Source: Flavobacteriales bacterium
Lineage (GTDB): Bacteria; Bacteroidota; Bacteroidia; Flavobacteriales_F; PHOS-HE28
Assembly: GCA_020635715.1 (NCBI GenBank)
Contig: JACJZG010000015.1
Span: 1 to 64,000 of the forward strand
Direction: 5' to 3'
Length of the DNA: 64,000 bases
Positions 53,417 through 62,405 of this stretch are shown here, in pieces. The translations under genes were made by a program, and so were the position numbers. Under the pieces are notes generated by a model. It had not been told where the DNA came from, did not search any database, and saw only the letters and a list, made by a program, of their open reading frames with translations. Numbering within the stretch: the stretch's first letter is position 1; every line of letters begins with the position of its first letter.

Positions 53417-54625
53417 AGCTCCTGGTGCTGCTCTCCCGCGTGCCCTATCCGCTGGAGAAGGGCGACAAGTTGCGGGCCCATCACCTGATCACACGGCTGG
53501 CCCAGCACGACCGCATCATCCTGTGCTGCCTGAGCGACGGCCCCACCGATCCGGCGCATATCGAACACCTGCGGAAGTTCTGCACGCACATCGAGGTGAT
53601 CCGTGTGCCGCGCTGGCGCATCCTGTTGAAGCTGGCCACGGCGATCTTCTCCCGCCTCCCCTTCCAGGTGGCCTACTTCCACCACCGGTCCGCCCAGCGC
53701 ATCATCGATCGGATCATCGAGGAGCATCGGCCGGACGCCGTGCTCTGCCAGTTGGTGCGCACCACCGAATACCTGCGCACACATCCCACCCTGCCCAAGA
53801 CGCTCGACTACATGGACACCCTTTCCAGGGCATGGAGCGTCGGACCCGCAATGCACCCTTCTACCTCCGTCCCGTATTCCATACCGAGACCCGCCGATTG
53901 ATCCGGTACGAGAACCTGATGTTCGATCTCTTCGACGAAACGGTGATCATCAGCGAGCAGGACCGCGACCTTCTCTACCATCCACTGCGCGATCGGGTGA
54001 CCGTGATGCGAACGGTGTGGACACCGCGCACTTCGCCCCCAGCCGCTGGAGAAGAAGTACGACCTGGTGTTCACGGGCAACATGAACTACCCCGAACATC
54101 GACAGCGTGCTGTACCTCGTGCGCAAGGTCCTTCCCCTGGTGCATGCACAGCGCCCGGAGACGGGTCTGCTGATCTCCGGTGTGGACCCGAGCGCGGAGG
54201 TGCGCGAACTGGCGCGCAACGATCCGCGCATCGAGGTGAGCGGCTGGGTGAAGGACATCCGCCACTCCTATGCCGCAGCGCGCATCTTCATCGCTCCGAT
54301 GCAGATCGGGACCGGGCTGCAGAACAAACTGCTGGAGGCGATGGCCATGGGCATTCCCTGCATCACCAGCTCGCTCGCGAACAACGCTGTGCAGGCGGTG
54401 CCCGGCGAAAGCATCCTGATCGGGCAGAGCCCGAAGGACTATGCCGATCATATCCTGCGGTTGCTGGATGATGAGGTCGAACGGGAACGGCTGGCTGAAG
54501 CGGGTTCGCGGTTCGTGCGCACCCATTTCGACTGGGAGCGCAGCGCGGCCCACCTGGAGGAACTGCTGGTGCGCAGCACACGCCGGGTGGCCGCCGCCAT
54601 GGACCAGCCCGTTGCGCGGGTGTAA
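53413..54625 (+). pseudogene. Glycosyltransferase family 4, frameshifted (four indels)
   Basis: Starts with ATG overlapping the preceding stop: 'LLVLLSRVPYPLEKGDKLRA'. It then shifts in G-run 53828-53830 (one G missing), near 54011 (one A missing), in C-run 54036-54040 (one C missing) and at 54091-54093 (one extra or two missing bases). The rebuilt product carries 'FDETVIISEQDRDLLYH', 'GNMNYP' and the family C-terminus 'IFIAPMQIGTGLQNKLLEAM' followed by 'AMGIPCITSS'. Most indels lie in homopolymers. It overlaps its neighbour like an intact operon gene, and ribBA follows after 18 bases. Confidence 0.8.
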
Positions 54626-54643
54626 ATTCGCGGCCTGGAACAC

Positions 54644-55861
54644 ATGAGGAACAGCTTCGACAGCATCGAGGATGCGATCGCCGACATCCGCGCGGGCAAA
54701 GCCGTGATCGTCGTTGATGATGAGGACCGCGAGAACGAGGGCGACTTCGTGACCGCCGCCCGCAACGCCACGCCCGAGATGGTCAACTTCATGGCCACCC
54801 ATGGACGCGGCCTCATCTGCGCCCCCCTCACCGAGGACCGCTGCGAGGCCTTGGGATTGGACCTGATGGTGCGCGATAACACCGCCCTGCACGAGACGCC
54901 CTTCACGGTGAGCGTGGACCTCAAGGGGCACGGCACCACCACGGGAATCAGCGCCAGCGACCGCAGCAAGACCATGCTCGCGCTCATCGACCCGGCGATG
55001 AAGGCGGAAGACTTCGCCCGTCCGGGCCACATCTTCCCCCTGAAGGCGCGCAAGGGCGGCGTGCTGCGCCGCACCGGGCATACCGAGGCCGGCGTGGACC
55101 TGGCGCGGCTGGCCGGTTTCGAGCCCGCGGGCTTGATCGTGGAGATCATGAACGAGGATGGCACGATGGCTCGCCTGCCCCAGTTGCAGGAGATCGCCAG
55201 GCGCTTCGACATGAAACTCATCAGCATCGAAGACCTCGTGGCCTACCGCATGCGCACCGAGCGGCTGGTGGAACGCGAGGTGGACGTGCAGCTGCCCACC
55301 GAGCATGGCGACTTCAAGCTGGTGGCCTACCGCCAGACCACCACGGGCGACGAGCACCTGGCGCTGGTGAAAGGGACCTGGGAGCCGAATGAGCCGGTAC
55401 TGGTGCGCGTGCACAGCAGCTGCGTCACCGGCGACATCTTCGGGAGCTGCCGTTGCGATTGCGGCCCGCAGCTGCACCGCGCCATGGAGATGATCGATGC
55501 CGAAGGCAAGGGCGTGATCGTGTACATGCAGCAGGAAGGGCGCGGCATCGGACTGCTGAACAAGCTGAAGGCGTATAAACTGCAGGAGCAGGGCGCGGAC
55601 ACGGTGGAGGCCAACCTGATGCTCGGCTTCGACATGGATGCACGCGATTACGGTGTGGGCGCCCAGATCCTGCACGACCTGGGCGTGCGCCGGATGAAGT
55701 TGCTCACGAACAACCCCCGCAAACGGACGGGACTTGTGGGCTACGGTCTGGAGATCGTGGAGAACCTGCCGATCGAGATCACGGCCAACGCGCACAACCG
55801 CGACTACCTGCTCACCAAGAAGCGCAAGCTCGGCCACCACCTGGGTCTGGACGAAGCCTGA
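54644..55861 (+). CDS. ribBA: Bifunctional 3,4-dihydroxy-2-butanone 4-phosphate synthase / GTP cyclohydrolase II
   Basis: The 405-residue enzyme supplies both precursors of riboflavin synthesis. The N-terminal synthase half has DDEDRENEGDF at 25-35, 'TRHGRGLICAPL'-like 'THGRGLICAPLTEDRCEALG' and 'RTGHTEAGVDLARLAG'. The C-terminal cyclohydrolase half (from about residue 210) has the zinc cysteines in 'GSCRCDCGPQ' and 'QQEGRGIGLLNKLKAY' plus 'LTNNPRKRTGLVGYGLEI'. Both halves look active. A TAAATTCG box at 54623-54630 is a weak promoter candidate; otherwise it may be read through from the glycosyltransferases. Confidence 0.96.
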   Translation: MRNSFDSIEDAIADIRAGKAVIVVDDEDRENEGDFVTAARNATPEMVNFMATHGRGLICAPLTEDRCEALGLDLMVRDNTALHETPFTVSVDLKGHGTTTGISASDRSKTMLALIDPAMKAEDFARPGHIFPLKARKGGVLRRTGHTEAGVDLARLAGFEPAGLIVEIMNEDGTMARLPQLQEIARRFDMKLISIEDLVAYRMRTERLVEREVDVQLPTEHGDFKLVAYRQTTTGDEHLALVKGTWEPNEPVLVRVHSSCVTGDIFGSCRCDCGPQLHRAMEMIDAEGKGVIVYMQQEGRGIGLLNKLKAYKLQEQGADTVEANLMLGFDMDARDYGVGAQILHDLGVRRMKLLTNNPRKRTGLVGYGLEIVENLPIEITANAHNRDYLLTKKRKLGHHLGLDEA

Positions 55862-58800
55862 TCAGTCGAAGACGCGGTCCTTGCTGGCCGGCCTGAAGTT
55901 GTTCAGCAGCTTCTGCCAGAGCTCGTTCCAATCGCGGAACTCCTCGCGGTAGGCCACTCCCGCTCCCTGCGTGGTGGGTGCCTGGTCCGAGCGGTTGAGG
56001 TTGCGGTCGTTGCTCACGCTGAAGGCCTTCGCGCGCAGCCGCCCTTCCGGGGTAAGCAGGTACTCCAACTGGAAGTCGCCGATGAGGCCGTTGTTGTTGG
56101 TGGTGTTCTGCGCGTTCGTGCTCACACCCACGTTCGTGGTGAGCAGCAGACGTTCGTTGAAGAGTTGGGTGCTCATGGCCACCGCGAGCTCGTCCTGGGT
56201 GATGTTGTCCCCCGGCCGGTAGTTGACCCCCAGGTCGAAGGCATTGCTGAGCTTGGACAACCAGTTGCTCACCTGGTTGCTCAGCAGTTCGAAACCGGTC
56301 GTCTCCACCACGTTCCCCCCACTGCCCGGCGACCCGCTGCCGGCCAGGCTCTGCGGCTGGATGAAGCGGTTCAGTACGATCAACGCGAAGACCTGCCTGT
56401 TGCGTTCCTGCTCGGTGCTCAGCACGCTGTTCACCCGGGTGCGGATGTCGTCATCCACCGTGGGCATGCGCACCTCGAAGCCGATCTCCGGGTTCATCAG
56501 GTTCTCGCGCAATTGCATCACCACATCCACCGGCACCCGCTTCTTGTAGGCGTCGTTCTTCTCGAACATGATGTCGTACAGCGGTGCGCGCACCCGATAC
56601 TGCGCCTGTATGTCGAGCTGCGCGTCGAGGGGATCACCATACCAAACGATCCGACCACCAGGAACCACTTCGAAGCGCTTGTTCACCACGTTGCGGAGGG
56701 TGAACAGGTAATCGCCTTCGGTCACCTCCACCTGGCCGCGCATGCGGAATTCGCCGGTCTGGCTCACGGTCATTTCCATATCGCCCTGGCCGCGACCCGC
56801 CATCACGTCGCCAATGGTCGGGTCGAAGATGAGCTCGAAGTGCGCATCGGGCGTAACGCGGGCCTTCAGGTCCAACGCGATGCCCGTGAGGTCCACTTCC
56901 TCCTCGGTGGCCGTGCTGTCACTTGAAACGAAACGCACGAAGCCCACGTCCGAGACCTCGGTGCTTCCACCAACAGGGAAGTGGATGTCCGTGCCCGGTC
57001 CGGTGGATGCGTCCACCGTGATCTCCAGTTGGTCCACACTGCCGCTCACTTCCACATCACCATTGGCGAACGCCTTGCCATAGTACAGGGAGTTGTCCGC
57101 GACGGTGGTGTTCAGCACCATCAGGTTCTTCACGGTACCCCAGACGTTGAAGTTCCAGGCGCGCAATCCATCGTGCAGGATGGTGCCGCCGATCCGTCCG
57201 GTGTTGCCCTCCTCGTCGCGGATGGTCACCAGGTCCAACGCGAACATGTCCGGTGCGATCTTCACCTTGTTCGAGAAGGTGTACAAGGTGTTGAGGTAAT
57301 CGATGCGCAACCCCGCATTGTCCAGGTCCACCACCCCGTTCACCAGCGGGTGCGCGAGGTCACCGCTCACATCCACGGTACCGGTGACCGTTCCCTGGAT
57401 GTCGCTGATCCCCTCGGGAAGGTACGGATCGATGAAGGTGAGGTCGAAGCGATCGAAGACGAGATCGATGTCCAACTTGTTCTCCTGCTTGGGCTCCATG
57501 CGCCCCACGAAGTCCAATGCCTTCAAAGGCCCGCGCGTCAGTTCGCCGGAGAGCGCCACGGAGCCTGTTTCCTCGGACCAGTCCGCATGGAACCGGATGT
57601 CCCCCACCGGCTTGTCCTCCACCTGCACACTGTCCGCGCAGAGGTAGCTTTCGAGATAGGGCGTGCCATAAAGGTCGTACAAGCGGCCATCACCGCTCAC
57701 CGTGCCGTCGATCGGCGGACCCTCCATCAGCGGTCGGAAGTTCGCGATATCCACGTCGTGCAACGCGAACAGGAGCGCCTCCCGCGGATCCCTGCTCATG
57801 CGCCCGCTCACCGCGATCCGCTGCACCCCGTTCTCCAGCATGAGCGTATCCACCAGCACGGTGGACGAGTCGATGACGATGTGCGCCACCTCCTCGTTGC
57901 GCCAGTTGCCCCGCCCAAGATGCAGCGTGCTGGGCAGCAGGTCGAGGTCCACCGAGCGCAAGCCGCGCACCTGTCCCTGCACATCCAGATGGCCGTTGGT
58001 GCCGCTGTTCGATCCGGCCCAGCCGGCGGCCAGTTCGATCTCGTCCTGGTAGGCCAGGCCGGTCAGTTCCGATCCCACGAACCACATGCTGTCCCGGTAG
58101 GTCTGCCTGCTGCTCCGCAGGGCGAAGGCCAGCACATCCACCGTCTTCTCCGTCATCAATTCCACGCTGTCCAACCGCAGGTCACCATAGACCATCCAGG
58201 GGATCTGTGCGGACACGTCCACATCGAAGGCCCTACTGTCCATGGATCCCGATACGGAGGCACCGGGCGCCACCCGCAGCTGGGGAAGGACGAGGTCCAG
58301 CACCGCGTCGGAATTGCGCGTGGTGACGGTAAAGGTGAACTGCTGCTCAGCCTGTCGATAATCGACCTCGTTGCCCAGGGAGGGGAATACGCTGAAGACG
58401 GTGTTGGTGACCAAGGTCGGCAGATGCGTCGGTTGGAAGAGCCCCTCCACGCGCGCGCTGGCAAAGTCCGCATCCAGTTCCACGATGTTCCGGCCCGACC
58501 CGCGTCCACTGCGCAAGGTGATGTCGCCCAGCTCGTGATCCATGTCCCCCACGCAATACGAGATGTCCCGCGCGCTCAAGGAACCCAGGAGGCTGTCCGG
58601 GCTGAAACGACCGGCCGCGGTCACATCCATCTTCAAGGAGTTGTAGCCCGGCGTCTTCACGAAGCCCAAGGCATGCAGGTCCATGTGGTCCACCTGTGCA
58701 CGGAAGTCAACCTGAGGCCATCGTTGGCGCAGGTCAGCGAGCCCTTCGAAACGCAGCCTCAACTTCTCATCGGCCACGCTCAGGTCCCCGTTGAAGAGGT

Positions 58801-60253
58801 TCCGCTCCAAACGTCCGTTCGCGGTGATGCCTGTTATGCTCCTTCCGTTGACGGTGATCATCGGAAAGGTCCCCTCGAGGTCCGCCTGGGCCGTTTCCAA
58901 GCTGCGTCCCGTCGCCTTGAGCCGGAGGTTCGCAGCGAGTGGCCCAAGGGTGCTCGTACCGGTCAATGGTCCGAGGTCGAACCCCGGCGTGACCACCCGC
59001 CCGGCAATGGTGAAGACATCGCTCACCGTATCCCGTTCGTAGCTCATATCGGTGTTCAACACCCCGAGTTGCGTGGTGGTACGCCCATAGGCCGTGAAGG
59101 CGCGCAAGAAGCCGGTGAAGTTCCCGCTGAAGGCGATGCGGCCCAGTCGATGCACCTCCGCAGGAAGAACAAGGTGTTCTCCGGAGGTGAAGGGCGGTAT
59201 GGGCAGGCCGGTGAGATCCCCGGGATCGGTGGCAAGCTCATCGATGTCCAACAGCATGAAGGTGTTCATGATGTCCGGCAATCCGCTCAATTCCGCCGCA
59301 CCGAAGAACCGCGAACGCTCACCGAAGGCGATGCGCAGGTTCCTGCCCTTCAATTCGGCAATGGTGCCCCGGATGCGGCCGCTCACTTCCATGGGATAAT
59401 GGATCCCCTCCAGACCCGGGGCGAACAGGGCGATGTCCGCGAAGTCCACATGCGCCGTGTCCAGGTCCACGCGCATCATCACCTTTTCATTGAACGCGTT
59501 GTAGTCCCGCCAGTTCTCCGTGGTGAAGCGCATCTCTCCATCCGCGGCAGACAGGGGCGTGCGCAAGCGCAGGTCCTGGATCAGGATCCCTTTGCCGCTC
59601 ACTGCGGTGCGCCCGCTCAGCTCTGTGACCTGCAGCCCCCCCTGTTCCGTCAAGCGAAGCCTGTTGAGATCGGCAGTGATGGAATCGCCAATGACCTCGA
59701 GGCCGCGACCTGCGATGTGCGCATGGGTCACTCCCACATGCTCGAAGTCCACACCGAAGGGCAGGCGCGGTGCGTTCTCGTTGTCGAAGGTGAAGTGCAG
59801 CTCATCCAGGTTGAAACGCGTGCAGCGGATGATCCAATCGTCACTGGCACTGGTGGTATCCCCTTCACCGAGACGGTCCAGTAACAGGGTGAGATTGCTC
59901 TTGGTGCCTCCCGCCGGCGTGCGCAGCCGGAACCGGACCTCCTCGAGGTCGAAACCCGTCATGCTCACGAGGTGCGCCCCGGGGTGTACGCGCAGCCCTT
60001 TCAAACGAAGTGAACCGGCCGAGATCAGGGTATCGGCATCGAGGTCGGCAACGAAGAGGCGCTCGAGCACAAGCTGTCCTTTCAGCGAAAGGGCCACCCG
60101 GCCGATACGCACCTCGGTACCCAGTTCCTGCGAGGCCCGCTCGCTCAGCCAGCCCACCACCCGGGTCTGCACGGGAGACCACAGCAGTAGCAGCGCGGTG
60201 AGCAGGAACAGACCGACCGCCACCCCGATGAGGATGCCGATCCAGCGGAGCAC
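55862..60253 (-). CDS. TamB-domain translocation/assembly protein
   Basis: The 1463-residue product has one N-terminal membrane anchor ('WIGILIGVAVGLFLLTALLL'), an AsmA-like beginning ('LWSPVQTRVVGWLSERASQE'), a very long beta-rich periplasmic middle and the C-terminal DUF490/TamB domain ('TVTGTVDVSGDLAHPLVNGV', 'GDVEVSGSVDQLEITVDAST', 'LDIQAQYRVRAPLYDIMFEK'). TamB-type proteins are bridge-like proteins linked to lipid transport and outer-membrane assembly. The open frame reaches 60436. I chose GTG 60253 because it lies right before the anchor and downstream of a promoter box at 60335-60342. ATG 60349 would lie upstream of that box. Confidence 0.9.
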   Translation of the reverse strand: MLRWIGILIGVAVGLFLLTALLLLWSPVQTRVVGWLSERASQELGTEVRIGRVALSLKGQLVLERLFVADLDADTLISAGSLRLKGLRVHPGAHLVSMTGFDLEEVRFRLRTPAGGTKSNLTLLLDRLGEGDTTSASDDWIIRCTRFNLDELHFTFDNENAPRLPFGVDFEHVGVTHAHIAGRGLEVIGDSITADLNRLRLTEQGGLQVTELSGRTAVSGKGILIQDLRLRTPLSAADGEMRFTTENWRDYNAFNEKVMMRVDLDTAHVDFADIALFAPGLEGIHYPMEVSGRIRGTIAELKGRNLRIAFGERSRFFGAAELSGLPDIMNTFMLLDIDELATDPGDLTGLPIPPFTSGEHLVLPAEVHRLGRIAFSGNFTGFLRAFTAYGRTTTQLGVLNTDMSYERDTVSDVFTIAGRVVTPGFDLGPLTGTSTLGPLAANLRLKATGRSLETAQADLEGTFPMITVNGRSITGITANGRLERNLFNGDLSVADEKLRLRFEGLADLRQRWPQVDFRAQVDHMDLHALGFVKTPGYNSLKMDVTAAGRFSPDSLLGSLSARDISYCVGDMDHELGDITLRSGRGSGRNIVELDADFASARVEGLFQPTHLPTLVTNTVFSVFPSLGNEVDYRQAEQQFTFTVTTRNSDAVLDLVLPQLRVAPGASVSGSMDSRAFDVDVSAQIPWMVYGDLRLDSVELMTEKTVDVLAFALRSSRQTYRDSMWFVGSELTGLAYQDEIELAAGWAGSNSGTNGHLDVQGQVRGLRSVDLDLLPSTLHLGRGNWRNEEVAHIVIDSSTVLVDTLMLENGVQRIAVSGRMSRDPREALLFALHDVDIANFRPLMEGPPIDGTVSGDGRLYDLYGTPYLESYLCADSVQVEDKPVGDIRFHADWSEETGSVALSGELTRGPLKALDFVGRMEPKQENKLDIDLVFDRFDLTFIDPYLPEGISDIQGTVTGTVDVSGDLAHPLVNGVVDLDNAGLRIDYLNTLYTFSNKVKIAPDMFALDLVTIRDEEGNTGRIGGTILHDGLRAWNFNVWGTVKNLMVLNTTVADNSLYYGKAFANGDVEVSGSVDQLEITVDASTGPGTDIHFPVGGSTEVSDVGFVRFVSSDSTATEEEVDLTGIALDLKARVTPDAHFELIFDPTIGDVMAGRGQGDMEMTVSQTGEFRMRGQVEVTEGDYLFTLRNVVNKRFEVVPGGRIVWYGDPLDAQLDIQAQYRVRAPLYDIMFEKNDAYKKRVPVDVVMQLRENLMNPEIGFEVRMPTVDDDIRTRVNSVLSTEQERNRQVFALIVLNRFIQPQSLAGSGSPGSGGNVVETTGFELLSNQVSNWLSKLSNAFDLGVNYRPGDNITQDELAVAMSTQLFNERLLLTTNVGVSTNAQNTTNNNGLIGDFQLEYLLTPEGRLRAKAFSVSNDRNLNRSDQAPTTQGAGVAYREEFRDWNELWQKLLNNFRPASKDRVFD

Positions 60254-60294
60254 CCTGCCCGTCCATCGATATATGTCACGCGCCGCCAGCCGTG

Positions 60295-60302
60295 TAGTTT
60301 TG
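60295..60302 (+). promoter_or_regulatory. TAnnTTTG promoter box for tsaD
   Basis: TAGTTTTG exactly matches the consensus and lies 45 bases before the tsaD ATG. The oppositely directed TamB box lies downstream of it, so the two predicted transcripts overlap. Confidence 0.6.
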
Positions 60303-60334
60303 CCGACTTCTACGCAAGAAGCGGGCCTTGTGCC

Positions 60335-60342
60335 CAAAAGTA
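60335..60342 (-). promoter_or_regulatory. TAnnTTTG promoter box for the TamB gene
   Basis: TACTTTTG on the minus strand, about 80 bases before the chosen GTG start of the TamB gene. Confidence 0.55.
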
Positions 60343-60347
60343 GCCGC

Positions 60348-61361
60348 ATGCCCCCTCCGATCATCGTGCTCGGGATCGAAAGCTCCTGCGACGAGACCGC
60401 CGCTGCGGTGCTGGTGGACGGCCGTGTGCGGTCCAATGTGGTGGCGGGGCAGGAAGTGCATGCCCAGTGGGGCGGTGTCGTGCCCGAACTGGCGAGCAGG
60501 GCGCATCAGGAACACATCGTACCGGTGGTGGACAATGCGCTGCGGCAGGCCGGGGTTCACCGGAAGGACCTCAGCGCGGTGGCCTTCACCCAGGGCCCCG
60601 GCCTCATTGGCGCCCTGCTCGTGGGCACTTGTTTCGCACGTTCACTGGCGCAGGGCCTGGGCACCCCCCTGTTGGGCGTGGATCATATGCAGGCCCATGT
60701 ACTGGCCCATTTCATTCGCGACGGCGCGGATCGGCCCGTCCCGCCCTTCCCCTTCCTGAACCTGACCGTAAGCGGGGGGCATACCCTGCTCGTTCTGGTG
60801 AAGTCCCCCTTGGACATGGAGGTCATCGGCACCACGGTGGATGATGCCGCAGGAGAGGCCTTTGACAAGGCGGCGAAGGTGCTTGGACTGCCCTATCCGG
60901 GCGGACCGCTCATCGACCGGAACGCCGCAGGTGGTGACCCTCGGCGGTTCAAGCTCCCCATGCCCCAGGTGCCTGGTACGAATTTCAGCTTCAGCGGCAT
61001 CAAGACCGCCTTCAACCTATTGGTACAACGCGGTCTCCGCGATGACCCGGCCTTCGTTCAACAGGAACAGGCCCATCTCTGCGCGTCCCTGCAACAGAGC
61101 ATCGTGGACGTGCTGTTGCGCAAGGTGCAGAAGGCCGCACGTTCCCACGGCGTTCAGCACATCGCCATGAGCGGCGGGGTCAGTGCGAATTCCGCACTCC
61201 GGCAGCAGTTCACCACGCTCGCGGAACGGGAAGGTTGGAAGGCTTATGTCCCCCCCCCGGCCTATTGCACGGATAACGGAGCCATGGTGGCGATGGCCGG
61301 GCATTTCCTGCTGGAGGCGGGTCGAACCGTCGGGCTCGATGCCATCCCGCACACCCGGTAG
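60348..61361 (+). CDS. tsaD: tRNA N6-adenosine threonylcarbamoyltransferase
   Basis: TsaD transfers threonylcarbamoyl to A37 of ANN-reading tRNAs, working with TsaB, TsaE and TsaC. The 337-residue length is typical. It begins 'IIVLGIESSCDETAAAVL', with 'HAQWGGVVPELASRAHQEHI', the substrate loop 'TQGPGLIGALLVGT', the metal site 'DHMQAHVLAHF', 'LTVSGGHTLLVLV' and 'AMSGGVSANSALR'. ATG 60348 was chosen; the longer frame upstream is antisense to the TamB gene. A consensus promoter box precedes it. Confidence 0.96.
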   Translation: MPPPIIVLGIESSCDETAAAVLVDGRVRSNVVAGQEVHAQWGGVVPELASRAHQEHIVPVVDNALRQAGVHRKDLSAVAFTQGPGLIGALLVGTCFARSLAQGLGTPLLGVDHMQAHVLAHFIRDGADRPVPPFPFLNLTVSGGHTLLVLVKSPLDMEVIGTTVDDAAGEAFDKAAKVLGLPYPGGPLIDRNAAGGDPRRFKLPMPQVPGTNFSFSGIKTAFNLLVQRGLRDDPAFVQQEQAHLCASLQQSIVDVLLRKVQKAARSHGVQHIAMSGGVSANSALRQQFTTLAEREGWKAYVPPPAYCTDNGAMVAMAGHFLLEAGRTVGLDAIPHTR

Positions 61362-61406
61362 TTGATAGTGTGGCATCGGTCTTGCGCTTACCCGACGCTG
61401 ACCTTG

Positions 61407-61414
61407 TACTTTTG
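61407..61414 (+). promoter_or_regulatory. TAnnTTTG promoter box for the TPR gene at 61425
   Basis: TACTTTTG, ten bases before the ATG. A TTG at 61382-61384 gives a 22-base spacer, longer than ideal. Confidence 0.6.
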
Positions 61415-61424
61415 CACACTGTCC

Positions 61425-62402
61425 ATGCGACACCTCCACTCCTCCGGCGTGCTGATCCGCAACCTCCTTCCGCTCGCCGCCCTGCTGCTCACCTTGCCGG
61501 TCTTCGCCCAGTCGGGGGAGACGCGGATCCTCGTCATGAAGGGAGATTCGATGTTGCAGCTGGAGAAACCGCAGCGCGCGTTGGAGTTCTACGAGAAGGC
61601 CGTGAAGGCGGAACCCAGCGCCTATACCCTGCTTGCCCGGGCCAGAGCGTGGTACATGATGGAGCGGAACGACCGTTTCGTACAGGATGTGGATGCCGCG
61701 CTCGCCAAGGACAGCACCAGCTCGAACGGCCATTATCAACGGGCACTGTACTCGCTTCGCGCGCAGGACCCGGCGCTTGCTGAGAAACACGCCACCAAGG
61801 CGATCGACCTGGCCACGGTGCCCGTGGTGAAGGCCCAAGCCTACCTGGTGCGCGGTCTTGCGCGCAGCGAGATGAAGAAGGTGCCCACGGCGGTGGAGGA
61901 CCTGGAGGCGGGACTGGCCGGTGCGGGCGATGATCTTGAAGCGATGAAGACGCTCGCGCGCCTGTACGACCAGGAAGGCCGGCATGCGGACGCGCTGCGG
62001 ATCCTGGAGAAGCTGTGCGTGGTGGAACCTGCACAGGTGGGTCATTGGACGAACCGGGGATTCGAACTGACCATGCTTGGCCGATACGATGAGGCGCTGA
62101 AGATGATCCAGGAGGCGCTGAGCATGGACAAGGATGAACCCGTGGCCCTCAGCAACCGCGCCTACGTGCGCATGATGCTCGGCGAGGAGGAGGAGGCCTG
62201 GAACGACATCGAACGCAGTCTTCGCTTCTACCCTTCCAATGCCTTCGCCCTGCGCACCCGGGCATTGCTGCGCATCAAAAAAGGCGATCGGGTGAAGGCT
62301 TGCGAGGACCTCACCCTGGCCAAAGCCCTGGGCGGTGTGCCCGAGGTGGACAAGTTGATCAAGGAGAACTGCGATACCAGCGCGCCCCAGAAACGCCGGT
62401 GA
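61425..62402 (+). CDS. Exported tetratricopeptide repeat protein
   Basis: The 325-residue protein has a signal peptide ('LLPLAALLLTLPVFAQ') and then TPR units through most of its length ('GDSMLQLEKPQRALEFYEKA', 'NGHYQRALYSLRAQDPALAE', 'LLRIKKGDRVKACEDLTLAK'), ending with a Lys-rich tail. It would act as a periplasmic scaffold for protein interactions; the partner is unknown. It has its own consensus promoter box and converges with the next gene across three bases. Confidence 0.88.
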   Translation: MRHLHSSGVLIRNLLPLAALLLTLPVFAQSGETRILVMKGDSMLQLEKPQRALEFYEKAVKAEPSAYTLLARARAWYMMERNDRFVQDVDAALAKDSTSSNGHYQRALYSLRAQDPALAEKHATKAIDLATVPVVKAQAYLVRGLARSEMKKVPTAVEDLEAGLAGAGDDLEAMKTLARLYDQEGRHADALRILEKLCVVEPAQVGHWTNRGFELTMLGRYDEALKMIQEALSMDKDEPVALSNRAYVRMMLGEEEEAWNDIERSLRFYPSNAFALRTRALLRIKKGDRVKACEDLTLAKALGGVPEVDKLIKENCDTSAPQKRR

Positions 62403-62405
62403 TCG

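Noticed and set aside
54071..55840. 589-residue minus-strand open frame over the glycosyltransferase end and ribBA
   Set aside because: It covers a certain gene (ribBA) in antisense and looks like a compositional shadow.
56981..59884. 967-residue plus-strand open frame inside the TamB gene
   Set aside because: It is antisense to a well-supported TamB protein; its composition (His/Val/Arg-rich) is typical of a shadow frame in GC-rich DNA and shows no domain.
59520..60347. Upstream extension of the tsaD frame giving a 613-residue protein
   Set aside because: The added part is antisense to TamB and basic/serine-rich; TsaD proteins start where ATG 60348 lies.
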